Part shown: piece after piece, positions 43,434 through 55,144 of the stretch
Numbering within the stretch: position 1 is the stretch's first letter
How the letters are laid out: each line of letters opens with the position of its first letter
DNA from: Scilla litardierei
Taxonomy: Eukaryota; Streptophyta; Magnoliopsida; Asparagales; Asparagaceae
Direction: 5' to 3'
Assembly: GCA_030789695.1 (NCBI GenBank)
Contig: CM061133.1
Location: forward strand, 94,153,248-94,217,247
DNA length: 64,000 nucleotides
Position numbers and translations under genes: made by a program
The notes under the pieces: model-generated
Seen by the model: only the letters and a program-made list of their open reading frames with translations
Database searches by the model: none
What the model was told of the DNA's origin: nothing

Positions 43434-45336
43434 TGATGCACTCCGGATTTAACTCCGGAAACTTACCACAAGTGCACGGTGTCAATGCTTTGTAATATAG
43501 AAAAATGTCGAACCCACAGGGAGGCAGATGCATAAATAGTCTTGGATCTATTCAAAGTGTCAGAACAATGCTAGTTGGCATACTCAGAAAGATTGTCATG
43601 AATGGTTACTATCTCAATTAACAATAGAATAAAAACTAGGGCAATAGGAGTCACCACTAGGATCGTCAGATGTCAATGGTAGGTTACGTTGTATTGGCTT
43701 TATTAGGGCGAGATTGTCGCATCTAAAATATAGAACTCATGGCCAAATATCGTTGTGCCACTCATCTAATGTATCTCGTGCTTAGCACCACCACCGTAGA
43801 TGGCCTTACACGCGATCCGTGTATTACGAACGAAAATTATTCCCAATCTCTACTCACGACTCCACCATGGGTTAGGGCTTCGATCTGTGATTTGATGGCT
43901 CTCATTGATGCTACTAACGTAGGTCATCTATTAGTAATATAGGATGCTAGTGGAAACCATCAAAGGGTGTGCCACTATCGTGGGTCACGAACTCTAATTG
44001 AATTCACTAACGTGCCTAATTAAGTACATAGGATACCCGTCCAAGGTGTGTGCCACTACCGTGGATCCCAAACCCTATATGAGATCTCCTATAAACTTGG
44101 CTGGATCAACCAAAACACATCCCTTTTACACCAAAACAACGTAAAAATCCTAACTTTGCATCTAAATCCTAAGATCTTAGGGCTAATCCATTAGCCCTAA
44201 AAACGACTACTCATAATTCATAGCGATATCAACAAAATAGTTTAGAATAGCAATAGAAATCATGATCGCAATAAAAGACATCGAAATAAGCATAGAGAGA
44301 TAAGAGATCATTACCAATCACTGAAGACGAAAAAATAATGACAGAGAATTAAGATCAAGAGATTCCAAGCAAATTACAATAATAAAAATCTCAACTTTGT
44401 CTTCAAAACAATAGCGACAGCTCAAGAACTCTCTAAGAAAAACTAAAAACTCTCAATGGCCTCTTTTAAAACAAGGGTAAAAAGAGTGCTTAAATACAAT
44501 GGGGATGGACCCCATAAAAATCTGGAGAAAGGGATTCTTGGGCCCCCAATCAGTTGGGCTACGACGCCCTACTCTATCAAGTAGTGAAGCCACTCGGTCA
44601 AGTGGTGACACGGTCAGCTGCTTCTCCTTTCTTGGTTCAGCTTCAGATATGAGCAGCTCGGTCAAGTAATCGCCGTGCTCGGTCGAGTCACTGAGGGATG
44701 CTTCCTTAGGCTCAAAGTGCTGCTCTGTAATCGATTCCGCTCGGTCGAGTTGCTGATCTACTTAGTCGAGCTACAGTAAGTTGGAGAGGCCTTCGAAATC
44801 TTTGTTTTGTTTGGGCTTCAGCTCGACCGAGCGGCTGTAGCGCTGGTCGAGTCACTTCTGTGCTCTCCTACTTCGATTAGGAATGTGAATTGAATTGTAG
44901 TCAGCCGAGGTGATCAGACTGAGTAGTGTTCCTACTCGGTCAAGTGATGCATGCACAACAGCTGGAGGAGCTTCTTTGGTCTGAATGTCAGCTCGGTCGA
45001 GTGCTGATGCACTCGACCAAGTGGTCTGGGAAAATTTGTAAGCTTTACTCATTTGAGCTCCTTTCTCTCTTTCTCTCCTCCCCCAATCTTGTTCTCCTCC
45101 AATCTTCTTCTCCACCTTGTCAAACACGTATTGAATCTCGCCATAGATGCTCCAGATAGCTCGGATGTGTCCATATGCTATAATTGCTCCAAATCGATCC
45201 AAAGTTCCTGAAAATCCAAAATTCTAAACGAAAATCGAATATTTCGTGAAAAGCGCACTAATATGTATAAAAGTGAACTTTGGACGGCGAAAATGCTATG
45301 AAAACATGCGATAAAAACATGGAAAATATGTACACA
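43434..45336 (-). repeat. G5 right (5') LTR, right boundary approximate
   Basis: The left end (TGATGCACTCC, plus) is fixed by the primer site. Layout parallels the G7 LTR: AACCCACAGGGAGGC near the start, TTTAATAAAT-like AT-rich stretches, a TATTTAAG TATA candidate (minus, about 44490), a palindrome array (44565-45030), and AT-rich sequence to a TG terminus at about 45336. No second copy is available to fix the right end. Confidence 0.6.
44565..45030. repeat. CTCGGTCGAGT palindrome array in G5 LTR
   Basis: About ten words such as CTCGGTCGAGT, CTCGGTCAAGT and CTCGACCGAGC, some in inverted pairs, upstream of the minus-strand TATA candidate. Same word as the internal G5 array at 15250-15622. Confidence 0.8.
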
Positions 45337-45339
45337 GCA

Positions 45340-45560
45340 AGGCCCCATTTGATCGTGTAGCCGAGCTCCCCGTAAGGGTAGGGTTGTCTCCGATCGCGTA
45401 ACTTTTTAGGCTAGGTAAGGATAAAAAGTTGGCCCCCAATCTGTAGCTCGGTCGGCCCACGAAGGAGAGGCCCCCCTTGATCATGTAGTCGAGCGTCCTG
45501 TGAATGTAGAGTTGTCTCTGACCTCGTAGCTTTTTAGGCTAGGGAGGGAGAATATAGTAT
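45340..45560 (-). repeat. Two-unit tandem repeat 3' of T9 gag
   Basis: Units of about 120 bp start GGCCCCATTTGATCGTGTAG (about 45341) and GGCCCCCCTTGATCATGTAG (about 45469). Each ends with a TTTTTAGGCTAGG motif. Confidence 0.75.
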
Positions 45561-45783
45561 CTTGAAATGAGTGGGTGGTTGATGCGCCTTAAGAAGAGTC
45601 AGATTTCTTCTGCCATGGAATATACTTCCGTATGCATGCAATTTGACCAAATTACAATTGCATTAATTTAAACGGAAATTTCAAACTAAGAAACATAAAG
45701 ACATACTGTCTTTTAGTTAAAGGGAAAAATAGACATCGTCTCATGCTTCCAGCCTGCTTAGACTACGAGATTATGAAGAAGGC

Positions 45784-47580
<1,797 letters not shown>

Positions 47581-47585
47581 TGGCT

Positions 47586-47603
47586 ATCCCACAAACGGCG
47601 CCA
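47586..47603 (-). other. Primer binding site of T9
   Basis: Minus strand TGGCGCCGTTTGTGGGAT, two bases from the LTR start at 47606. Confidence 0.85.
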
Positions 47604-47605
47604 AC

Positions 47606-48340
47606 TGTTGACGGTAAGGTTTCGGTCAACAATAAGTGGGCTGACTTTGATGCCTTGAGCTAATGCGTGTCTTTATTAGTCGGTGTGATCATGCTCTTCT
47701 GATGTGTAGCTCGAGTTTGCGAGGTGGCGGTTGAGCTACTAGAAAGATGTCTGATCTAGCACAGAGGAGCTCCGAGCTCGTAGAGGGTCACCTGCCGAGC
47801 TATCTGCCCAACAAGTAAATATTAGGGGGGGTCTGATTTGGGTCTGACCCAAATCCCATCCGATGCTTAAGATAGTAGGGAACTTAAGGGAGTCTCGGAG
47901 GCAGCGAGATCGATCTAGTGAGAGATCATCTGTGAGGATGGCCGACCGAGTCAATGAGGAAGAAATATATGATGGAGAGTAAAGAGCAAGTGTTGTCAGA
48001 GTACCTAATAATTAGTAGCTCTGTCCTCTCCTTTGTTCTTCCGAGGTTTGGTTCTTTTATAGGAGCAGTATCCCTTTATTCTTGTCGTGGGATAACTGAT
48101 TCCTTCTGGTCGTGGCACGTGCATGCCTGTATCTCGGGCGTAGTGGATGAGTGACCACTACGCCTTTATTGGGCCCATTTCCTAACTTTTCCTCAGGGAC
48201 GCGGGGGCTTGGTGCGCGTGATTCGAACCATTTTTGACCGAGTAAACGGCCTGGCATTTGAATAAGCTTGGCGGGCTAGATGGGCCGGATAGGCCGCTCT
48301 GTCTTCCTTGGTGGGCCTAGCTCGGAGGATGTTCATGCAC
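47606..48340 (-). repeat. T9 5' LTR (right end approximate)
   Basis: TGTTGACGG at 47606 next to the primer site. It carries the GGTCTGACCCAAATCCCATCCGATGC-like stretch that T8 LTRs also have (CCAAATCCCCTCCGATGCCTAAG). Its end is guessed from the change to CA-repeat and AT-rich DNA. Confidence 0.55.
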
Positions 48341-49107
48341 ACGTGCACACACAAGCGCGCGCACACACACAAATACGTAAGATAATTATACTTCATTAAC
48401 TAACAAATAATGTACAATATACATCTCAGTATAACATAGACATCTAATCTAATATTGGACATAGAGGAGAGAGAACACAAGTGTCGTCATCTCCTACTAG
48501 CCAATCCTAGAATAGAATCTAAGCTACTGATACATCAAATAAATACAAGTTAGGACCAATTTCCATTGGTAATACGAAAAGATGTAACACGGCCCAATTT
48601 AATAATAGCCCGCCCAATGATGTAACAGAAGCATACTGGAAGTGAGTGACGATTTTATATCCACTTAAGGCTTTAACTGAATGAATTGCAGTACCTTTTC
48701 AATATATAAACTAATTAACTAGTTCGAGATGAAGACTAACAATGCCTTTTATGAATTCTTAGAACTCCCAATAATAGTATAAAATAGTTTGCCAAATCAC
48801 ATATGTTCATTGCAAAACATCAAATATAAGCATCATCCTTAGAAGTCAGCAGGTAGACTATTAAATAAAAGTTTGCATGGTATGCACGTTAAGTAAATTT
48901 AGTCGGTACATCAATTTTTACTCACAGTGCACAAATAAGAAATAAAAGTAAAGTAAAAAGAGAAAATGAAAGTGGAAAAAGGGTGTATTAATGTTATTCC
49001 TGTAAAAAAAATAAACTAAATGATGAAATGTTACTTCAAATGACAAGATATCAACAGTTATAAAAGTTGGAGCATCATATCATACTCATAATTGATAGAT
49101 GAAAAAA

Positions 49108-49280
49108 GGTCATGACTGTATACACCCCCTGCTTCGGTGCAGGGAGGTGACAATGTTTCGAAAAGGGAAATTTTTTTTGAGAGAGAGGCAGATGGATTTG
49201 AGTGAATGATTGATTTTCATTCTATTTTCGGAAACGTGTCCCCTCCATACACTGAATATTCGGTGTAAATAGCAATACTC
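49108..49280. mobile_element. MITE copy 1, 173 bp, hAT-like
   Basis: Inner ends TACACC...GGTGTA and right end CTATTTACACC-type. The flanks TGAAAAAA and TGGAAAAA are an 8-bp duplication with one mismatch. A subterminal hairpin, CACCCCCTGCTTCGGTGCAG followed by GGAGGTG, is at 49123-49149. Inverted relative to copy 2, with the same length. Confidence 0.75.
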
Positions 49281-50406
49281 TGGAAAAAAAATACATATCG
49301 AAAATTCATCATTGTAGTCAATGTAAGCCACATCATCTTAGGACGATATGAGGATGACGTAAGCGTGCATGATGGAAAGAAACACTTAATCTCAAAGAGA
49401 TTGCTAATGTTATATTCCATCTTTTCAAGCTCAGTCAGAATGGGAGAGCTAAGGTAAGCACTCATATATAATGCCTACTTCTCCATGCCGACTCTGGTGA
49501 TCAACTCATCGAGCCCAAAGATTAGAGGCCCAATTCTACCAAAGCGCATAGCTTGGGTGCTAAGCTAAGATTACACTACAGTCCAAAATAAATAACCATT
49601 GGTGGGATAAATAGACTACTACATGCTTTAAACCACCTTACAAATGAGGAAACATGGTACTCCATTCTCATAAAAAAACTGCTATTTATTTTTCCTAAGA
49701 TAACTTGATATTAAATTATAATTCTTTCAAAAATGCATAGACCTAGAAGGACCGCAAGATCCATGAGAGCTCTAGCATCTACTTTCTCGGCTTCGTCCTT
49801 TAATTCAAGAGAATCAATTGACCTAACACGAGACAACAAAATGATCTTATCTTGAGGATTGTGGACATGGAAAGAAGGTATGACATCTCCTCTCTCAGAG
49901 TGGTGAGATGGGACGAACCGTTAAAGCGTACTTTTATGATGTCTAAATTATTCATAATAAGGAAAAAACTTAGCATGGAGTGAAATTGAAAATTAGTGAG
50001 CTCTAGAATAAGTTGGTACGTAGGTTGAAATAAACTCAGATGAAATGAAGACATCAACTTAAAGATGAAATGAAAGTAAATTTAAAAGTGAAAATGAGAG
50101 GTGTGAATGGAATATTTACTTTATCCCAGCCGAAAGATAAATAAAAGATTGAAATGTTACGCCAAATGACAATATACCAACAATAAAAAGAGTTGAAGCA
50201 TCATATCATACTTAATATCCCCAGATAAAAAGTCACATATGTCAAGAAGCCATCATTTAAGTCAATGTACACCTCATCTTCCTAGGCTCATATGATGAGG
50301 GTGTATTGTAGTAATGCACAGACCTAAAAAGACCGCAAGATCCATGAGAGCTATAGACTCTACTTTTCTGGCCTACTCTTTTGATTCAAGGAAATCAATT
50401 GACTTA

Positions 50407-50579
50407 GAGAATGGATCCATACACCGAATATTTGGTGTATGGAGGTGATGATATTCTAAAAATAGCAAAAAAATTAAAACTAAATGTCACATCTTCTATT
50501 CTCTCTCTTGCGTTCTTTATGATTTTGGGAAAAACGTCACCTCCCCGCACCGAACGGGGAGGTGTAAATAGTCCTCCTC
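50407..50579. mobile_element. MITE copy 2, 173 bp, hAT-like, TSD TTGACTTA
   Basis: Exact 8-bp duplications TTGACTTA at 50399-50406 and 50580-50587. The duplicated host segment has the empty site TTGACCTA at 49818-49825. Ends GAGAATGG...TCCTCCTC with imperfect terminal repeats. Hairpins TACACCGAATATTTGGTGTA (50420-50439) and CACCTCCCCGCACCGAACGG (50539 on) lie just inside both ends. Confidence 0.85.
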
Positions 50580-50911
50580 TTGACTTAACATGAGACAACA
50601 AAACTATCTTATCTTGAGGATTGTGGATATGGAAAGAATAATAAAAATAATAAGATATGGCATCTCCTCTCTCTAAATGGTGAGACTGGGACGAACCATT
50701 TGAGCACACTTTGTGATGTTGAAATTGTTTATATATAATAAGGAAAAGAGAGATTAACCTGGTGTGAAATTGAACATTAGCAAGATCTAGAATAAGTCAG
50801 TACATTAGTTAAAGGAACTCAGAGGCAATGACATGGGGAAATAAAAGAAAATTTATAGAAGAAAGAAAAGAAAAGTTAAAAGTGAAAATGAATCACTACT
50901 ACAAAAAGGAC

Positions 50912-51245
50912 CTTTAATAGCACACCTTTAATAGCGCTTGCCAATTATAAACGCTGTTAATTAGAGGCACATACAATAGACATCGCTTCTTTTTGCAAGC
51001 CCTGTTAAAGGTCGGAGAATAGACAGCGCTTCTTTCTGCAAGCGCTGTTAAAGGTCGGATAATAGATAGCGCTTCTTTCTGCAAGCGCTGTTTATTAGAT
51101 GCACACATAATAGACAGCGCTTCTTTTTGCAAGCGCTGTTAAAGGTCAGATAATAGACAGCGCTTCTTTTTGCAAGCGCTGTTATAGATTTGACAATAGA
51201 CAGCGTTTATCTTGTTGCAGCGCTATTATAGATTTGAGAATAAAC
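50912..51245. repeat. Subterminal hairpin repeats of K11
   Basis: Seven to eight units near 40-45 bp with the core AATAGACAGCGCTTCTTTTT followed by GCAAGCGCTGTTA. ACAGCGCTT and AAGCGCTGT pair as a hairpin, and spacers contain AAAGGTCGG or AGATTTGA. Such repeats bind TNPA-like proteins in En/Spm elements. Confidence 0.85.
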
Positions 51246-51249
51246 ATCG

Positions 51250-52734
51250 TTTGTTTTTTTGCACACGCTGATCAAAATGCTCAAAAAATTTCACAAGGGG
51301 CGGGCTTCCCAAATGTTCCCCCCGTCTTTTTCGTTCGCCCCCTTATCCCCAGACCTAGCTTCTCCACTTCTCCTGTTCTAATTCCCAAATCGCGTAGCAT
51401 CCCAGTCGACCACGCTCAACGGCGGAGTTTTCCCTTGCGTGGACCGAGTTCATTCGATCGAGGCCATCCAACCACGATCGACGACCGAGCTCCCCTCTCT
51501 TCGATTGAGCTCCATCGATCGATAGCCTCCGACCAAGTTGACCTCGGTGATGACCCATCGAGCCGATGGAGATCGATCCCATCGTCCTCCGATCAAAGCT
51601 GAGCAGGGGTGGACAACATCGATACGACAACTTTGGCAAGGCACGGGCTCGTCAACATGTCGACCATCCGACCTTCCTCTGGCCATTCATTCAGGGTGAC
51701 CCCAGATCCGTCGACGTTCGAGACCGCCGAGCCCGCTGCACTTAAGATCTGACGATGATTAAGATAGTCTATCGACCTATCGGTGCCCCAGTTCCGTCGA
51801 TGTTCGAGCTCGCCGACCCAACAACGGCTAGCAAGGTGTCATCTGACCTTGATCGAAGCTTCATCCGAGGAAGCAGCTCCGTCCGAATGGCCAGGGAGGT
51901 GTGGCGATCAGAGTTTCTCCTAAGCCCGATCGGCGACGAGGCCATCCCCAAGTCCGATCCGAGCACCTGAGAGTCGTACGAGCTTCGTCGCACCTCCCCC
52001 AAGATTGAACGGCAATTGGAGCTTCTCCCAAGCTCGATCGGCGACGAGACCATCCCCAAGTCCGATACAAGCACATGTTCCTTCTGCTTGGCTTTGTTAT
52101 TCCATCTTTGACTAAAAATAGGCTTTTTACGCAGGATAAAGACTGCCATCACATTTTAGATTGGGTGAGGAGGACCCAGCAACGATAAGGTATTATCTAA
52201 TCTTCATATTATCAGTTAACTACGGATTTATCACTAAATATTTTCTGCCAACTGTTTGGCACTGAGCTTGCATTCCAGTTGGGATTATGTCATATTGGGT
52301 GAATAGTCTGTGGGTTTTTCCCATTATGTTGTACTGGAACTTATCTATCATTTTGACATGCATTCGGACGATGATCTCGTGCTATATTTACTTCCAATTT
52401 TTTTTTCTATTTAGATTGTCTTGTAGGATAATAACAATGTTTCCAGTATCGAAATCAATTGCCCATCCAACATATAGTTTGTTACCATACAAACACACAG
52501 ATTTCTACTTCATATGAAGTTATCTTTGATATTAGAAAACTTTCATTGGGACATTTCTGGCATGCATCCTGTGCTGCATTCTCATCCCTGTTTTATTCCC
52601 TTAGAATGTCTCATGTCTCTTGTAGGATGATACACCGAAATCTTCTGTTTTGTTCATTTTTTTTGTTTGACGTAGTTGAAATCTCTATGGGAGTTATTAG
52701 ATAACGTTAGTTCTAGAATTCATTAGAGTCAAAC
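51250..52734. other. K11 interior, no recognised gene
   Basis: 51300-52080 is GC-rich with Arg/Ser/Pro-rich frames in several phases and an imperfect two-copy repeat (GATCGGCGACGAG(G/A)CCATCC at about 51937 and 52038). It resembles a 5' exon/UTR of a host gene but I cannot name it. 52080-52734 is AT-rich and intron-like. Confidence 0.4.
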
Positions 52735-54487
52735 TGTCACGCCCCGCTTCCCAAAATGTGGAGGCAAGACGTGAGAAGGTCCGCACAAACTTGAAGCTGT
52801 GAAGCTCCAAGTCTGATAAGCGTATAGAAACACTTATTATGGCAAGTCCTTGCAAAACGAAACGAAATAACAATGATAATAAAGAAATGAGACGACATTT
52901 TATTGAATCTCGAAATGTCCATAAACAAATTACAATATCGCAGAAAAGCCACCAGACTGAAGGAAAAGAGTCTAAGGCCCAAACATGGCCAACAAAGAAT
53001 AACATACATACAAGGGTGCCACGCACCGACGACTAACAGCAAACCTAAACAAAGAAGTGAACACGAGCGGTCTTCAAGACAGGCCCCTGGTGTCCACTCA
53101 CCAGCACAGCAAACATCAGCATCAGCAACACCATATTCCCTGCAACAAAACTCTGGCTCTGGGTCTAACATGTGTCACCCAAAAGAGAGAGGTGCACATG
53201 TCAGCAAGTCTGGAAAGACTTGTGCAAGGAAACTGAAAATGAGGCATCTAGCCACCTAGCAGTTTAGTATGCATGACATGGCAGTTAAGTATGATGCAAT
53301 AGTTTAAAAGAGAGGCAAGCATGCACAATGTAGCAAAAGCTACCAAATCACTAATCACTTATCATTAAACACTTATCACTTTAACACTTGTCACTTATCA
53401 CTTATCACTTATCACTTATCACTTAGTGCATAGAGAGTCCACCTGCTGGCCAGCTCGTGGCTCAGGCCGCTTATCTCTACCACTATTAATCACTTGTCAC
53501 TGTTAAACACTTAGTGCATAGAGAGTCCACCTGCTGGCCAGCTCGTGGCTCAGGCCGCTTATCTCTATCACTATTAATCACTTGTGCACTAGAGAGTCCA
53601 CCTGCTGGCCGGAGTGGCGGATCAGGCCAACTCGGGGCTCAGGCCGCTTATCTCTTACCCCACCCATATGTGTCGAGCGTTGGGGTTTCCAACTCACTAA
53701 GCTCGCTTCTGGAACACGAGCCAGGAATATAATATTGTAGCGTGTGCTACGCAATCACGATGAATAATCACTATGCAAAGACATGAACAGATATTTGCGT
53801 ACCGTTAATTTAAATTAAACGTGACAGGCAAAATGCAATGACATGGCAATTAAATTGCGTACCGTTAATGGAAAGTAAACATGACATGGTAATTGTGCAA
53901 CATGCTAAATGTCGGAACTAGCTTCGTTGTCAAGCTAGTTCCCCAATTTGCGCCTAGGCGAGTATCATTTCGTCGCCTAGCCTCTTTTACGCCTACAACA
54001 AGCAAATGGCCTAAAACATGGCCTAAACCCTAAGTGGCAAGTTTCACTTGCCTAGCACCGGGGAATGACGACCACTCGTCACACGGATGCCAATCCACGG
54101 GGAAATCGCTGTTTTGGGGGAACAATCATCAAACAACATGAAATTTATATTAGGGTTTCATAAAAATATGAACAAGTTATAAAAACAACGGTAGAACGAT
54201 TTCTTACCGAGAGGAGACGGAAGAAACACTCCGGGGAACCCTAGGATCAGATCTGGAAGCAAATGGAGAAATTTGGAGAATTAGGGTTCTTGGGGAATCT
54301 TGGGGATTGATGAGATTCTTGGTGAGATTTTGGGGAAGATGAGTGGTAGATTGAGTGAATGGATGGATTGGATGATGGATTTAGGGTTTGGAATGAAGGA
54401 TTGAAACTAGGAGGAAGATGGGGGCTTAGAGGGGAAGAAACTAGGGCTTAGGGTCGTGTTGGAGAAGAAGAAAACGATTGGGTTGGG

Positions 54488-54495
54488 TATTTATA
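54488..54495 (-). promoter_or_regulatory. TATA box of R12 left LTR
   Basis: Minus strand TATAAATA in CCTATAAATACCCAACC, about 40 bp 3' (minus) of the palindrome array. The equivalent in the right LTR is at about 60808-60815. Confidence 0.6.
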
Positions 54496-54537
54496 GGCTA
54501 GGCTGGCGGCTGCCCAGAAATTAGGGTTTTAACACAG

Positions 54538-54845
54538 ACTAGTCGGTCAAAGAACAACCACTGACCGACTAGTTTGGTAACTAGTCGGTCGATCGACCAA
54601 CGCAGACCGACTAAGTGCAAACAGTAACTCCTGAATGAAAATAGGATTTAGAGTTAGTCGGTCCATGAACAAGTACTGACCGACTAGTTTTGAATCTAGT
54701 CGGTCGATGAACGTTCTTAGACCGACTAAGAGTAAACAGTAACTCCAGAATTATTGATTGAATGAACTAGTCGGTTCCAGTTGATTTCCTGACCGACTAA
54801 ATTGGAATCTAGTCGGTCGGTTGATCTTCTTGAACCAACTAACGT
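54538..54845. repeat. ACTAGTCGGT/ACCGACTAGT palindrome array in R12 LTR
   Basis: Three to four inverted pairs such as ACTAGTCGGTCAAAGAACAA then GACCGACTAGT, with TCTAGTCGGTCGAT and AGACCGACTAA. Units are spaced about 110 bp apart by CAAACAGTAACTCC(A/T)GAAT. The right LTR has the same array at about 60858-61165. The core word is the same as in C6, an unrelated Copia element. Confidence 0.9.
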
Positions 54846-55144
54846 GCACGAAAAGTGCCGATTCGAAGCGCGAAGCTTCGGGAAGATTTCCATGGCTTCT
54901 AGGATCGATTTATACTCTAAGATATGATCGATATGAAGCTCGTCACGAGTGACTTACTCCGAATTCATTGATTCTAAGGAAGAACCTAGAAGATCACATC
55001 AAAAGGAAAGAAAACGAAAGATAGGAAATCTCAACGAGATGAATGAAAGCGAGAACTATGGGAATGGAAACCACACAAGGAGAGAACCCACCATCACAAG
55101 CAAAACACACTGATAATCCAATCATACAAAAACCAGTCGTTACA

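Larger units (their letters stand above)
11211..45336 (-). mobile_element. G5: Athila-like Gypsy element (gag-protease plus accessory ORF), split by C6
   Basis: On the minus strand, from the right: LTR (about 45336-43434), primer site (43427-43411), gag-protease pseudogene (43410-41019), C6 insertion (41018-16346), rest of protease (16345 to about 15911), a conserved non-coding block, an internal palindrome array with TATA, the accessory ORF (14644-12503), a non-coding 3' region and a G-rich tract near 11254. RT, RNase H and integrase are absent. The 3' LTR is not recognisable, apparently lost or cut by C4. The protease frame stops at GRPF at 41019 and resumes at MATTGVLID at 16345, proving the two parts belong together. 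Confidence 0.8.
48341..50893. other. AT-rich intergenic DNA with a tandem segmental duplication and two MITEs
   Basis: No coding frame is supported. A CA/CG dinucleotide stretch lies at 48338-48372. The segment about 48950-50060 is repeated as about 50085-50893 (shared GCATCATATCATACT, GACCGCAAGATCCATGAGAG, TTATCTTGAGGATTGTGGA), with about 0.35 kb missing from the second copy. Each copy carries a MITE at a place where the other does not. Confidence 0.7.
50894..52734 (+). mobile_element. K11: CACTA-type transposon 5' terminus (3' end not found)
   Basis: CACTACTACAAAAA at 50894, preceded by AAT (a 3-bp duplication is usual), is the canonical En/Spm terminal repeat. It is followed by dense subterminal repeats (50912-51245). 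The matching TTTTTGTAGTAGTG end was not found before 64000. The element may continue through R12 into 61471-64000, since R12 is a clean later insertion. No transposase (TNPD/TNPA) is recognised. Confidence 0.65.
52735..55144 (-). repeat. R12 left (3') LTR, 2410 bp
   Basis: Contains a CACTTAT run (53340-53425) and three copies of GAGAGTCCACCTGCTGGCC (53443, 53520, 53595). A minus-strand TATA (TATAAATA, 54488-54495) has the ACCGACTAGT array upstream of it (54538-54845). Frames shared by both LTRs (for example 52903-53259) are by-products of LTR identity. Confidence 0.95.

Noticed and set aside
51234..51602. 122-codon frame in the GC-rich K11 interior
   Set aside because: Several overlapping frames are open in this Arg/Ser/Pro-rich stretch on both strands. 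No domain, no clear start context and no splice structure that I could defend.
52620..52660. M-I-H-R-N-L-L-F reading that recalls a kinase catalytic loop (IHRDLKPEN)
   Set aside because: The D-L-K-P-E core is absent and the match is only six residues. Too weak to join to the CRK fragment at 62225.
52839..53259. Open frames repeated identically at 59172-59592
   Set aside because: They lie in the R12 LTRs. Identity reflects LTR duplication, not coding constraint, and no known domain is visible.
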